This document shows, piece after piece, positions 8,644 to 17,431 of a DNA stretch of 64,000 nt. Numbering within the stretch: the first letter of the stretch is position 1; each line of letters opens with the position of its first letter. The stretch lies in assembly GCA_031253995.1 (NCBI GenBank), contig JAIRVG010000044.1, positions 53,912 through 117,911 of the forward strand, read 5' to 3'. Origin of the DNA: Paucimonas sp. (lineage in GTDB: Bacteria > Pseudomonadota > Gammaproteobacteria > Pseudomonadales > Pseudomonadaceae). Under the pieces are notes generated by a model. That model had not been told where the DNA came from and searched no databases. It was given only the letters and a program-made list of their open reading frames with translations. The translations under genes and the position numbers were made by a program.

Positions 8644-9318
8644 ATGAAAACCATCGACCTTTCCAGCGCCACGGTGCGTGAACTCAACCAGACCCTGCAC
8701 GGCGAAGTGCAGGACCGCGAATGGCTGGTCACCCACCCCGACGGCAAGCACAACCTCGCGGTCGGCCTGAACCAGGCCGTGAGCATCGATATCCAGGGGC
8801 ACGCCGGCTACTACTGCGCCGGGATGAACCAGAAGGCCTGCATCACCGTGCACGGCAACGTCGGCGTCGGCGTGGCCGAGAACATGATGTCCGGCTCGGT
8901 ACGGGTCAAGGGCAGCGCCTCCCAGGCTGCCGGCGCCACCGCCCATGGCGGGCTGCTGGTGATCGAGGGCGATGCCGGCGCACGCTGCGGGATCTCCATG
9001 AAGGGCGTCGACATCGTGGTCGGCGGCAGCATCGGCCACATGAGCTGCTTCATGGCCCAGGCCGGGCGCCTGGTGGTGTGCGGCGATGCCGGCGATGCCC
9101 TGGGCGACTCGTTGTACGAGACGCGCATCTACGTCAAGGGCGAGGTCAAGTCGCTGGGCTCGGACTGCATCGAGAAAGAGATGCGCGCCGAGCACATCGC
9201 CGAAGTGACCGAGCTGCTCAACCGCGCCGGCTTCGACGAGGATCCGGCGAGCTTCAAGCGCTACGGCTCGGCACGCCAGCTGTACAACTTCAAAGTCGAT
9301 AACGCATCCGCGTACTGA
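8644..9318 (+). CDS. mgsB: N-methylglutamate synthase subunit B (GltB C-terminal GXGXG domain)
   Basis: A 224-residue protein equivalent to the C-terminal beta-helix domain of glutamate synthase large subunit (GlxC). The repeated GxxGxxxG turns are visible (VHGNVGVGVAENMMSGSV, GDAGARCGISMKGVDIV, VGGSIGHMS). This domain is structural, holding the amidotransferase and FMN modules together. It lies 12 bp after mgsA and 20 bp before mgsC, so the three form one operon and together mimic a split GltB. Confidence 0.9.
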   Translation: MKTIDLSSATVRELNQTLHGEVQDREWLVTHPDGKHNLAVGLNQAVSIDIQGHAGYYCAGMNQKACITVHGNVGVGVAENMMSGSVRVKGSASQAAGATAHGGLLVIEGDAGARCGISMKGVDIVVGGSIGHMSCFMAQAGRLVVCGDAGDALGDSLYETRIYVKGEVKSLGSDCIEKEMRAEHIAEVTELLNRAGFDEDPASFKRYGSARQLYNFKVDNASAY

Positions 9319-9338
9319 TCCGCGGCGAGGACATTCCC

Positions 9339-10661
9339 ATGAGCGAAAAACACACTCCCGTGCTGCGCGAATCGGCCACCTTCGATCGCCTGACCATCCA
9401 GGAAATCCAGCGCGCCGCCGAGACCGGCATCTATGACATCCGTGGCGGCGGCACCAAGCGCAAGCTGCCGCACTTCGACGACCTGCTGCTGCTCGGCGCC
9501 TCGGTGTCGCGCTATCCGCTGGAAGGCTATCGCGAGAAATGCGGCACCGACGTGGTCCTCGGCACCCGCTTCGCGAAGAAGCCGATCCACCTGAAGATCC
9601 CGGTGACCATCGCCGGCATGAGCTTCGGCGCGCTGTCGGCCAATGCCAAGGAAGCCCTCGGCCGTGGCGCGACCATCGCCGGCACCAGCACCACCACCGG
9701 CGACGGCGGCATGACCCCGGAAGAACGCGGGCAGTCGCAGCACCTGGTCTACCAGTACCTGCCGTCGCGCTACGGCATGAACCCGGATGACCTGCGCAAG
9801 GCCGACGCCATCGAGATCGTCCTCGGCCAGGGCGCCAAGCCGGGCGGCGGCGGCATGCTGCTGGGGATGAAGGTCACCGAGCGGGTGGCCGGCATGCGCA
9901 CCCTGCCGATCGGCGTCGACCAGCGCAGCGCCTGCCGTCACCCGGACTGGACCGGCCCGGACGACCTGGCGATCAAGATCGCCGAGCTGCGCGAGATCAC
10001 CGACTGGGAGAAGCCGATCTACGTGAAGATCGGTGCCAGCCGGCCCTACTACGACGTCAAGCTGGCGGTGAAGGCCGGTGCCGACGTGATCGTGCTCGAC
10101 GGCATGCAGGGCGGTACGGCCGCGACCCAGGAAGTGTTCATCGAACACGTTGGCATCCCGATCCTGCCGGCCATCCCGCAGGCTGTTCAGGCGCTGCAGG
10201 AAATGGGCATGCATCGCCAGGTGCAGTTGATCGTCTCCGGCGGTATCCGCAATGGCGCCGACGTGGCCAAGGCCATGGCCCTGGGCGCTGACGCCGTGGC
10301 CATCGGCACCGCGGCGCTGGTGGCGCTGGGCGACAACCACCCGCGTCTGGACGAGGAGCTGAAGAAGATCGGCTCGGCTGCGGGCTACTACGACGACTGG
10401 CAGAACGGCCGTGACCCGGCCGGGATCACCACCCAGGATCCGGAGCTGTCCAAGCGCCTTGATCCGGTGGAGGCGGGGCGCCGCCTGGCCAACTACCTGC
10501 GGGTGCTGGTGCTGGAAGCGCAGACCATGGCCCGGGCGTGTGGCAAGTCGCACCTGCACAACCTCGATCCGGAGGACCTGGTGGCGCTGACCGTGGAGGC
10601 GGCAGCGATGGCACGGGTGCCGCTGGCGGGGACCAGCTGGGTGCCGGGGCAGCAGTACTGA
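9339..10661 (+). CDS. mgsC: N-methylglutamate synthase subunit C (GltB FMN synthase domain)
   Basis: A 440-residue FMN-dependent TIM barrel of the glutamate synthase family (GlxD). It contains PVTIAGMSFGALSANAKEAL (about 88-107), TGDGGMTPEER (about 125-135), GAKPGGGGMLLG (about 166-177), VLDGMQGGTAATQEVF (about 252-267), and the phosphate-binding GGIRNGADVAKAMALGADAV. It should reductively combine 2-oxoglutarate with the methylamine delivered by MgsA to give N-methylglutamate. It is the last gene of the gmaS operon; a REP palindrome follows. Confidence 0.9.
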   Translation: MSEKHTPVLRESATFDRLTIQEIQRAAETGIYDIRGGGTKRKLPHFDDLLLLGASVSRYPLEGYREKCGTDVVLGTRFAKKPIHLKIPVTIAGMSFGALSANAKEALGRGATIAGTSTTTGDGGMTPEERGQSQHLVYQYLPSRYGMNPDDLRKADAIEIVLGQGAKPGGGGMLLGMKVTERVAGMRTLPIGVDQRSACRHPDWTGPDDLAIKIAELREITDWEKPIYVKIGASRPYYDVKLAVKAGADVIVLDGMQGGTAATQEVFIEHVGIPILPAIPQAVQALQEMGMHRQVQLIVSGGIRNGADVAKAMALGADAVAIGTAALVALGDNHPRLDEELKKIGSAAGYYDDWQNGRDPAGITTQDPELSKRLDPVEAGRRLANYLRVLVLEAQTMARACGKSHLHNLDPEDLVALTVEAAAMARVPLAGTSWVPGQQY

Positions 10662-10688
10662 TCCCGCGCGATAGATCGATGTGACGCC

Positions 10689-10708
10689 GGAGCTGGCAAG
10701 CCAGCTCC
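10689..10708. repeat. Single REP palindrome
   Basis: GGAGCTGGCAAGCCAGCTCC is a perfect 20-bp palindrome core between the convergent mgsC and the EEP-family gene. It may end or protect both transcripts. Confidence 0.85.
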
Positions 10709-11793
10709 TACGCGTCAGGTGGCTCCGGCAGTAACAACCGGGCAGTCACCGGCAGATGATCGGAGATCTCCAGGGTGTCCTGCTGCACCACCCGGGCATT
10801 CACCCGACGCAGCTTCGGACTGTGGAACAGGTAATCCAGGGTCCGGTCCGGCCCTTCCAGGCCTGGATCGTTGGGGAAGTGGGTCAGCCATTGGCCGCGA
10901 TCAGCCCCGGTGGCCTCGGCATTCGCCGGGATCATCGGGTACTTGTCCCATAACAGGTGCAGCTCGCTGTCTGCCGAATACGACTGGCGCTGCTGGGGCG
11001 TGAGCCGGCGATATTGCCCCAGCGGCAGCAGGTTGAAATCCCCGCCCAACAGCCACGGCGTGCCCTGGCGTTCGAACTGATCCACCAGCTTTTCCAGCTC
11101 CCGGACCTGCCGGGCTTGCACATCGTCGCCCGGCACATGCTGGGCAAGTTGCGTATTGAGCACCGCCAACTGCCCGCCTTCGCGCAGCGGCAGGTAGCTG
11201 ACCAGCACCGCTTGTTGTGGCGCGAGCAGGCGGCTCAGGACATTGTCGGACTCACGTGGCAACTGCACCCGCTGCGCTTGCTGGATCGGGTAGCGGCTGA
11301 GGGTGGCGAGGGTGCGGCCGACGGCGCCGGCGACATGCCGGTCGGGGACGAACTCGGCTTTCCAGTTCCAGGCCTGCACGGCGCAGGGATAGAGGTCGGC
11401 GAGGCGTTCGCGGAGCAGGGCGAGCTGGTCCTGGTAGTCCGTCGCCTTGGCGTCCTTGTCCAGCTCCTGGAGCAGGACGATGTCCGGCTGTTCGGCGCGA
11501 ATCACCCGGGCCACTTCATCGAGGTTGAAGGCGAGGTCTTCTTCGGTGGGGCGGGTGTCGTCGCCGCGGGCTTCGTCGTACCAGAACACGTAGCGCTTGC
11601 CCGCCAGGTACTGCACGTTCCAGGTCATCACCTTCAACTGCTGGCCGGGCGCCAGGGGCGTGCCCGGCCCGCTGCACGCCACCGGCACCTCCTCCAGCGG
11701 TTCGGGCCGCCAGCCCGCCTGCGAGGCCAGCAGCCAGAGCAGGACGGCGATCAACAGGAGGAACAGCAGGGCGTTGCGCAGTAGTCGGGTCAT
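10708..11793 (-). CDS. Membrane-anchored endonuclease/exonuclease/phosphatase family protein
   Basis: A 361-residue protein with an N-terminal hydrophobic anchor (about residues 6-24, LLFLLLIAVLLWLLA) followed by a DNase I-like (EEP) domain. Catalytic signatures are MTWNVQYL (about 55-62), DIVLLQELD (Glu), LLGGDFNLLPLG (Asp/Asn), and SDHLPVTA near the C-terminus. The fold covers nucleases and lipid or sugar phosphatases, so the substrate cannot be told. The catalytic part should face the periplasm. The gene stands alone, with a YciC-like gene 46 bp upstream on the same strand. Confidence 0.8.
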   Translation of the reverse strand: MTRLLRNALLFLLLIAVLLWLLASQAGWRPEPLEEVPVACSGPGTPLAPGQQLKVMTWNVQYLAGKRYVFWYDEARGDDTRPTEEDLAFNLDEVARVIRAEQPDIVLLQELDKDAKATDYQDQLALLRERLADLYPCAVQAWNWKAEFVPDRHVAGAVGRTLATLSRYPIQQAQRVQLPRESDNVLSRLLAPQQAVLVSYLPLREGGQLAVLNTQLAQHVPGDDVQARQVRELEKLVDQFERQGTPWLLGGDFNLLPLGQYRRLTPQQRQSYSADSELHLLWDKYPMIPANAEATGADRGQWLTHFPNDPGLEGPDRTLDYLFHSPKLRRVNARVVQQDTLEISDHLPVTARLLLPEPPDA

Positions 11794-11839
11794 CGGGCTC
11801 GGGCTGGTCGGGTTTGACGATTGAGCATAGCCCCCGGAT

Positions 11840-12505
11840 TCAGGAGCGTGCCGGCGTGGACTCGCTGATCAGCATGTACAGGCGGAACAGCACCACGGTG
11901 CTGAACAACTGCAGGAAGCTGTTGACCACATTGACCAGCAGTTCCAGGACCGGGTTCACCTGCTCTGGCAGCAGGCCGAGGGTGATGCCGTTGAACAGCC
12001 ACAGCGGCGCCATGATCCCGAGCAGGCAGACGAGGATGCGCCAGAAGTTGCCGTTGACCATCTGGAAGCTCTCGCGCATCGCCGCCATCGGCGCGCGGCC
12101 TTGCAGCACCAGCAGGTACTCGGCGAACACCAGGTTGGTCATCACCCAGATGCCGGGCAGGATGAACAGCGATATACCGGCCATGATCAGCAGCGAGCTG
12201 AGCATCACCAGCAGGGCGAACGATGGCCACAGTTGCAGGGCACGGGCCAGCAGGTTGCGCTTGAGCGGTTCGTGGCCGTCGCTGCGGGCGTCGAGGTAGA
12301 GGATCAGGGCGGCGCTGTAGAGCGGGTAGAAGAGCAGGCCCACCAGCAGGCCGTAGCCCATCGAGGCGTTTTCCCCCAGCTGGCTGTAGAGCAGCTGGGT
12401 GCAGAGGGCTTCGAGGATCACCAGCGGCAGGCACAGGCCGGCGATGCTGACCAGGTGGCGGCGGAAGAAGTACAGCGAGTCGCGCAGAACGGTGAGGGGA
12501 TTCAT
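11840..12505 (-). CDS. YciC-family (UPF0259) integral membrane protein
   Basis: A 221-residue hydrophobic protein with about six membrane segments; ISLFILPGIWVMTNLVFAEY is the most family-like stretch. Starting at MNPLTVLRDSLYFFRRH (12505) matches family N-termini; an upstream GTG (12538) would add 11 unlikely residues. The function of YciC-like proteins is not established. It may be co-transcribed with the EEP protein downstream. Confidence 0.75.
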   Translation of the reverse strand: MNPLTVLRDSLYFFRRHLVSIAGLCLPLVILEALCTQLLYSQLGENASMGYGLLVGLLFYPLYSAALILYLDARSDGHEPLKRNLLARALQLWPSFALLVMLSSLLIMAGISLFILPGIWVMTNLVFAEYLLVLQGRAPMAAMRESFQMVNGNFWRILVCLLGIMAPLWLFNGITLGLLPEQVNPVLELLVNVVNSFLQLFSTVVLFRLYMLISESTPARS

Positions 12506-12644
12506 GGGTCTATTTCGGAGTCCGGAGCAGGCGCTCACTTTAGCTCAGGGGCCGAAGCTGAACAAAGTTTCATGCGCCCCCGCATTGAAACGGCGATGCT
12601 TGTCCCTATGTTCGCTGCAACCCGTACACCAGAGAGGTCGCGTC

Positions 12645-13334
12645 ATGAATAACGAAGAACGGAACCTGATCGATGGCCTGTTCACCCGGCTGCGCCAGGC
12701 CGAAGCCGAAGGCGCCCCGCGCGATGCCGAGGCCCAGGGGCATATCGCCGGACTCGTTCAGCAGCATGCTGTCGCGCCTTACTACATGGCCCAGGCGATC
12801 CTGGTCCAGGAAGCGGCGCTCAAGCGTCTCGACCAGCAGAACCGCCAGCTCCAGGCCGAACTGGCCGAGGCCCGGGCCAAAACTGCGGCGCCTGCACAGC
12901 AGGGCGGTGGTGGCTTCCTGTCGAGCATCTTCGGTTCCAGCGCGCGACCGGCGCCGAGCCAGCCGGTAACGCCGCCGCCGTCCAGTGGTGGTGGCTGGCG
13001 TGATGGTCCCGGTGTGGCACCGCAGTCCAACTGGGGCGCACCACCGCCTCAAGCCCAGGCCGCTCCGGCGCGCGGCGGGGCCAGCAGCTTCCTCGGCGGC
13101 GCCCTGCAGACCGCGGCCGGCGTGGCGGGCGGGGTGATGCTGGCGCAAGGCATCAGCAGCCTGTTCCATCACAATTCGCAGCCGGAGGAAATCGTCGAGG
13201 TGATCAAGGAAGAGCCGGCCCAGGTCAGTGACCAGGGTGGATGGAACGATGACAGCCAGCGGTATGTGGCCGATGACAGCAGCAGTTATGGCGATGATGG
13301 TGGTGGGTTCTTCTCCGACGATGACTACGTCTGA
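12645..13334 (+). CDS. DUF2076-type protein
   Basis: A 229-residue protein. It has an N-terminal helical region (about 1-75; NNEERNLIDGLFTRLRQAE, then a coiled stretch LKRLDQQNRQLQAELAEA), a Pro/Gln/Gly-rich linker, a glycine-rich hydrophobic segment GGALQTAAGVAGGVMLAQG, and a very acidic Asp/Ser/Gly C-terminus ending FFSDDDYV. This layout is that of DUF2076 proteins, sometimes called periplasmic ligand-binding sensor proteins, though no signal peptide is visible. The start at MNNEERN has an AGAGAGG site upstream. Function unknown. Confidence 0.75.
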   Translation: MNNEERNLIDGLFTRLRQAEAEGAPRDAEAQGHIAGLVQQHAVAPYYMAQAILVQEAALKRLDQQNRQLQAELAEARAKTAAPAQQGGGGFLSSIFGSSARPAPSQPVTPPPSSGGGWRDGPGVAPQSNWGAPPPQAQAAPARGGASSFLGGALQTAAGVAGGVMLAQGISSLFHHNSQPEEIVEVIKEEPAQVSDQGGWNDDSQRYVADDSSSYGDDGGGFFSDDDYV

Positions 13335-13351
13335 GGATCTTCATTGCTCTT

Positions 13352-13389
13352 GAGGGCCCTATCGCTGGCTTGCCAGCGATGAGGCCGTC
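13352..13389. repeat. REP palindrome
   Basis: ATCGCTGGCTTGCCAGCGAT (13361-13380) flanked by GGGCC and GAGGCC, between the DUF2076 gene and the NYN gene. Confidence 0.85.
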
Positions 13390-13437
13390 ATACTTCCCCC
13401 TTTGCCACCCAAGGCCCGGTCTCGAAGGAGGGGTTTA

Positions 13438-13917
13438 GTGAAGAAAATCGCGCTGTTCGTCGACGTCCAGAACCTCTACTACACCGTGCGCCAGGCCTAT
13501 GGCTGCCATTTCAACTACGCCGCCTTCTGGTCTGCCGTCAGCCGTGACGGCGAGATCGTCGAGGCCTTCGCCTATGCCATCGACCGTGGCGACAGCAAGC
13601 AGCAGCAGTTCCAGCAGATCCTCCGCAACCTCGGCTTCACCGTGAAGCTCAAGCCCTACATCCAGCGCAGCGACGGCTCGGCCAAGGGCGACTGGGACGT
13701 GGGCATCACCCTCGACGTGGTGGACGCCGCCGCCCGGGTCGACCAGGTGGTCCTGGCCTCCGGCGACGGTGATTTCGACCTGCTCCTGGAACGGGTGATC
13801 CAGCGCCACGGCGTCGAGGCGGTGGCCTACGGCGTGCCGGGCCTGACCGCCAACTCGCTGATCCGCGCCGCCAGTCGCTACGTGCCCATCGAAGGCGCGC
13901 TTCTGCTCAAGCATTGA
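13438..13917 (+). CDS. NYN-domain (PIN-like) putative RNase, LabA/DUF88 family
   Basis: A 159-residue NYN domain. Acidic catalytic residues appear in ALFVDVQNLYYTVR (about 5-18), GDWDVGITLDVVDAA (about 82-96), and VVLASGDGDFDLLLE (about 102-116), the classic three-motif pattern. The GTG start at 13438 is preceded by GAAGGAGG eight bases away, which decides the start. Family members are metal-dependent RNases or RNA-binding regulators. An exonuclease gene begins 8 bp downstream, implying one transcript and possibly a shared role in nucleic-acid turnover. Confidence 0.85.
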   Translation: MKKIALFVDVQNLYYTVRQAYGCHFNYAAFWSAVSRDGEIVEAFAYAIDRGDSKQQQFQQILRNLGFTVKLKPYIQRSDGSAKGDWDVGITLDVVDAAARVDQVVLASGDGDFDLLLERVIQRHGVEAVAYGVPGLTANSLIRAASRYVPIEGALLLKH

Positions 13918-13925
13918 GGTTTTTC

Positions 13926-14531
13926 TTGGAACGTATCGCCGTCATCGACTTCGAAACCACCGGCATCACCCCCGGCGCCGGCTGCCGCGCCACTGAAGTG
14001 GCGGTGGTCATGCTGGAACAGGGGCGCATCGTCGAGCGCTACCAGAGCCTGATGAACGCCGGCGTGCCGGTACCGGCCTTCGTCGCCGGGCTCACCGGCA
14101 TCACCACGGCGATGCTGCGCAGCGCGCCACCGGTCGACCGGGTGATGAACGAGGTCGCCGAATTCGTCGGCAGCACGCCGCTGCTGGCGCACAACGCCGC
14201 CTTCGACCAGAAGTTCTGGGACTACGAACTGGGCCGCATCGGCCGCAGCCGCAGCCAGTCCTTCGCCTGTTCGCTGCTGCTGTCGCGGCGCCTGCTGCCC
14301 GCCGCGCCGAACCACAAGCTTGGCACCCTGACCCGCTGGGCCGGGCTGCCCGACACCGGCACCGCGCACCGGGCCATGGCCGATGCGGAAATGGCCGCCA
14401 ACCTGCTCCAGCACCTGGTCGGCGAACTGCGTGGCACCCACGGCCTGCAGCAGCTCGACCACGCCTTCCTGTGCAAGCTGCAGAAAGTCCCCGCCGCCAA
14501 GTTCCGCGAGGCCTTGCTCAAGCACCGTTAG
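13926..14531 (+). CDS. DEDD-type 3'-5' exonuclease (DnaQ/epsilon-like)
   Basis: A 201-residue exonuclease domain. ExoI is IDFETTGITPG (Asp and Glu, about 6-16), ExoII is LLAHNAAFDQKFW (about 83-95), and ExoIII is TAHRAMADAEMAANLL (about 147-162), so the DEDDh residues are complete. The likely start is a TTG at 13926, placing LERIAVIDFETTG at the N-terminus, with an AGG site 5 bases upstream; an alternative TTG at 13914 adds four residues. Its end overlaps the convergent Lrp gene by 14 bp. Confidence 0.82.
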   Translation: MERIAVIDFETTGITPGAGCRATEVAVVMLEQGRIVERYQSLMNAGVPVPAFVAGLTGITTAMLRSAPPVDRVMNEVAEFVGSTPLLAHNAAFDQKFWDYELGRIGRSRSQSFACSLLLSRRLLPAAPNHKLGTLTRWAGLPDTGTAHRAMADAEMAANLLQHLVGELRGTHGLQQLDHAFLCKLQKVPAAKFREALLKHR

Positions 14532-14976
14532 TCTTTTTCTCCAGTTGCCCCAGCGGCACCCGCCGCTCCACGGCGCTGGAGAGAATGATCGAGGTCTTGC
14601 TGAAACCGAACTGCGCCACGCGGTTGATCAGCTCTTCCAGCTCCGGCATCGAACCCACCGCCGCCTGCATGATCACGCAGGGATCGCCGGTGACCCGGTG
14701 GCATTCGGTGAGCTGGGGAATCTGCGTCAGGGCTTCGTAGGCCTGCTGGTTGCCGTGGCTGGCCAGGCGCAGCTCGATCACGCACTGGATCGGCAGGCCG
14801 ATCTTGCTCATGTCGACCTTGGCCTGGTAGCCGGTGATCACGCCGCTGGCTTCCAGCTTCGCCACCCGTTCCGCCACCGCCGGCGCAGAGAGGTTCACCG
14901 TGCGCGCCAGCTGGGCGAAGGAGGCGCGGCCGTTCTCCAGGAGGGCGGCGAGGAGCATGCGATCGTACTTGTCCAT
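14518..14976 (-). CDS. Lrp/AsnC-family transcriptional regulator
   Basis: A 152-residue Lrp-type regulator with an N-terminal winged helix (MDKYDRMLLAALLENGRAS, then SAPAVAERVAKLEASGVI) and a RAM ligand-binding domain (about 65-140, with GDPCVIMQAAVGS). It is divergent from the YedA-like exporter at 15121. A perfect 12-bp palindrome TTTACCGGTAAA lies in the shared promoter region, so control of that exporter by an amino acid is a reasonable inference. Confidence 0.9.
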   Translation of the reverse strand: MDKYDRMLLAALLENGRASFAQLARTVNLSAPAVAERVAKLEASGVITGYQAKVDMSKIGLPIQCVIELRLASHGNQQAYEALTQIPQLTECHRVTGDPCVIMQAAVGSMPELEELINRVAQFGFSKTSIILSSAVERRVPLGQLEKKTNGA

Positions 14977-15057
14977 CGAAGTCTCGTTAAAACAAAGGAA
15001 AAGGGTCGAAAGAACCGTGCTTTCGAAAGCCAGGGTGCTCGATAAGCGTTTTTTGAA

Positions 15058-15097
15058 ACTTAATTTTACCGGTAAAGCTTCTTAAACTTTAAGTTAC
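15058..15097. promoter_or_regulatory. AT-rich divergent promoter with palindromes (Lrp / exporter)
   Basis: This AT-rich patch contains TTTACCGGTAAA (15065-15076), a perfect palindrome, within wider ACTTAA...TTAAGT arms. It is a plausible operator for the divergent Lrp-type regulator. No binding data; inferred from symmetry and position. Confidence 0.4.
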
Positions 15098-15120
15098 AAC
15101 TACTCAGATTCGAGCCCCCC

Positions 15121-16044
15121 ATGCCTGCCTCCCGTCGTTTTCCCTGGATGTTGATCGTTGCCTTTATCGCGTTGTACCTGGTCTGGGGGTCTACCTACCT
15201 GGCCATTCGAATCGGCGTGGAGTCCTGGCCGCCGATGCTGATGGCGGGCACCCGTTTCATCATCGCCGGGGGACTGATGTACGGCTTCCTGCGCTGGCGC
15301 GGGGTGCCGGCGCCGACCTGGCAGCAATGGAAGGCAGCAGGGGCCATCGGTTTCCTGCTGCTCAGTTGCGGCAACGGCGGGGTGACGGTGGCCGAGCATG
15401 CTGGCGTCGCCTCGGGCGTGGCAGCGCTGGCGGTGGCCACGGTGCCGCTGTTCACCCTGCTGTTCGGCCTGCTCTGGGGACACCGCAACACCCGCCTGGA
15501 ATGGGCCGGGATCTTCATGGGCCTGGCCGGTATCGCCCTGCTCAACCTCGGCTCTAACCTGCAGGCCAGCCCGCTGGGTGCGGCGCTGATCCTGTTCGCA
15601 GCGGCGTCCTGGGCCTTCGGCTCGGTGTGGAGCAAGAGCCTGCCGTTGCCCCAGGGCCCGATGGCCAGTGCCGCGGAAATGCTGGTGGGCGGCGTGGTCC
15701 TGCTGGCCGGCAGCTTCTTCAGCGGCGAACGCCTGACCCAGATGCCCACGGCCGCGGGCTGGGGCGCGCTGGCCTACCTGGTGGTGTTCGGTTCGATCAT
15801 CGCCTTCAGCGCCTACATGTACCTGCTCAAGCACGTGCGTCCGGCGGCGGCCACCAGCTATGCCTACGTCAACCCGGCGGTGGCGGTGCTGCTGGGGATT
15901 CTGTTCGCCGGCGAAACCATCGGCGCCGAGGAATGCCTGGCCATGGCGGTGATCATCGGCGCGGTGGTGCTGATCGGTATTCCGCAGTGGCGCAAGGCGC
16001 CGCAGGCTCCGGTGATCGAAGGCGAGATGTCCGGCACTCGGTGA
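15121..16044 (+). CDS. YedA-like drug/metabolite exporter (EamA)
   Basis: A 307-residue permease with ten predicted membrane segments and two EamA repeats. The N-terminus (FIALYLVWGSTYLAIRIGVESWPP) is characteristic of the YedA branch, and SYAYVNPAVAVLLGILFAGE marks the second repeat. It should efflux a small organic compound, perhaps an amino acid, given the divergent Lrp gene. It is 58 bp upstream of rhlE but probably transcribed separately. Confidence 0.88.
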   Translation: MPASRRFPWMLIVAFIALYLVWGSTYLAIRIGVESWPPMLMAGTRFIIAGGLMYGFLRWRGVPAPTWQQWKAAGAIGFLLLSCGNGGVTVAEHAGVASGVAALAVATVPLFTLLFGLLWGHRNTRLEWAGIFMGLAGIALLNLGSNLQASPLGAALILFAAASWAFGSVWSKSLPLPQGPMASAAEMLVGGVVLLAGSFFSGERLTQMPTAAGWGALAYLVVFGSIIAFSAYMYLLKHVRPAAATSYAYVNPAVAVLLGILFAGETIGAEECLAMAVIIGAVVLIGIPQWRKAPQAPVIEGEMSGTR

Positions 16045-16102
16045 TCGTCGGCGAACAGGGTAAACTCCGCGCCATTGCACGATTTCCCCTGATGGTATTG
16101 CC

Positions 16103-17425
16103 ATGACATTCGCCAAACTCGGCCTGATCGAACCGCTGCTGCGCGCCCTCGAAAGCCTGAACTACAACACCCCGACGCCGGTCCAGGCCCAGGCGATTCC
16201 CGCCGTGCTGGCCGGCCGCGACCTGATGGCCGCGGCCCAGACCGGCACCGGCAAGACCGCCGGCTTCGCCCTGCCGCTGCTGCAGCGCCTGACCCTGGAA
16301 GGCGCCCAGGTCGCCAGCAACTCGGTGCGCGCGCTGGTGCTGGTGCCGACCCGTGAACTGGCCGAGCAGGTCCACGCCAACATCCGCGAGTACGCCGAGC
16401 ACCTGCCGCTGCGCACCTACGCGGTGTATGGCGGGGTCAGCATCAACCCGCAGATGATGAAGCTGCGCAAGGGCATCGACCTGCTGGTGGCGACCCCGGG
16501 CCGCCTGCTCGACCTGTTCCGCCAGAACGCGGTGAAGTTCAACCAGCTCCAGGCCCTGGTGCTGGACGAGGCCGACCGCATGCTCGACCTCGGTTTCGCC
16601 GAAGAGCTGCGAGCGATCTACGCCGCGTTGCCGGTGAAGCGCCAGACCCTGCTGTTCTCCGCCACCTTCTCCGACGAGATCCGCCTGATGGCCGGGCAGA
16701 TGCTCAGCGATCCGCTGAGCGTCGAGGTCAGCCCGCGCAATGTCACCGCCAGCACCGTGAAGCAGTGGATCGTCACGGTGGACAAGAAGCGCAAGACCGA
16801 GCTGTTCTGCCACCTGCTGCGCAAGCAGCGCTGGGGCCAGGTGCTGGTGTTCGCCAAGACCCGCAATGGCGTCGACCAGTTGGTGGAGCGCCTGGTGGGC
16901 ATGGGCATCAATGCCGATGGCATCCACGGCGACCGTCCGCAGGCGACCCGTCAGCGCGCGCTGGACAGTTTCAAGGCGCGGGAAGTGCAGATCCTGGTGG
17001 CCACCGACGTGGCGGCGCGCGGGCTGGATATCGATGATTTGCCGCTGGTGGTGAACTTCGATCTGCCGATCGTGGCCGAGGACTATATCCACCGTATTGG
17101 CCGGACCGGCCGGGCGGGGAATACCGGCGAGGCGTTGTCGCTGGTCTGTGCGGATGAAGTGCAGTTGCTCTCGGCGATCGAGACCCTGACCCGCAAGACC
17201 CTGCCGCGTCATGACGAGCCGGGCTTCGAGCCGGATCACCGGGTGCCGGTGACCGATGCCAGCGGGCAGATCCTGAAGAAGCCGAAGAAACCGAAGAAGC
17301 CCAAGCAGGGCGGGGCCAAGGGTAACCTGGGGCGCTGGGTGGACAGCGGTGATGCGCCGGTGGCGGCCAAGCCGGTGCGCAAGGTGCCGGCCTTCAATAC
17401 CGGGCCGAAAAAGCGCAAGCCCTGA
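16103..17425 (+). CDS. rhlE: DEAD-box ATP-dependent RNA helicase, RhlE type
   Basis: A 440-residue helicase with all core motifs in order: Q motif TPTPVQAQAIP, AAQTGTGKTAGFALPLL (I), PTRELAEQ (Ia), TPGRLLD (Ib), VLDEADRMLD (II), FSATFS (III), ATDVAARGLDI (V), HRIGRTGRAG (VI). The C-terminus is short and lysine-rich (KKPKKPKKPKQ, ending KKRKP), as in RhlE proteins that act in RNA decay and cold adaptation. Several RhlE paralogues normally exist per Pseudomonas genome, so the symbol is by family. Confidence 0.9.
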   Translation: MTFAKLGLIEPLLRALESLNYNTPTPVQAQAIPAVLAGRDLMAAAQTGTGKTAGFALPLLQRLTLEGAQVASNSVRALVLVPTRELAEQVHANIREYAEHLPLRTYAVYGGVSINPQMMKLRKGIDLLVATPGRLLDLFRQNAVKFNQLQALVLDEADRMLDLGFAEELRAIYAALPVKRQTLLFSATFSDEIRLMAGQMLSDPLSVEVSPRNVTASTVKQWIVTVDKKRKTELFCHLLRKQRWGQVLVFAKTRNGVDQLVERLVGMGINADGIHGDRPQATRQRALDSFKAREVQILVATDVAARGLDIDDLPLVVNFDLPIVAEDYIHRIGRTGRAGNTGEALSLVCADEVQLLSAIETLTRKTLPRHDEPGFEPDHRVPVTDASGQILKKPKKPKKPKQGGAKGNLGRWVDSGDAPVAAKPVRKVPAFNTGPKKRKP

Positions 17426-17431
17426 GATTCC

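Noticed and set aside
12506..12538. Upstream GTG start for the YciC-like gene
   Set aside because: The added residues do not resemble the family; MNPLTVLRDSLYFF is the conserved N-terminus.
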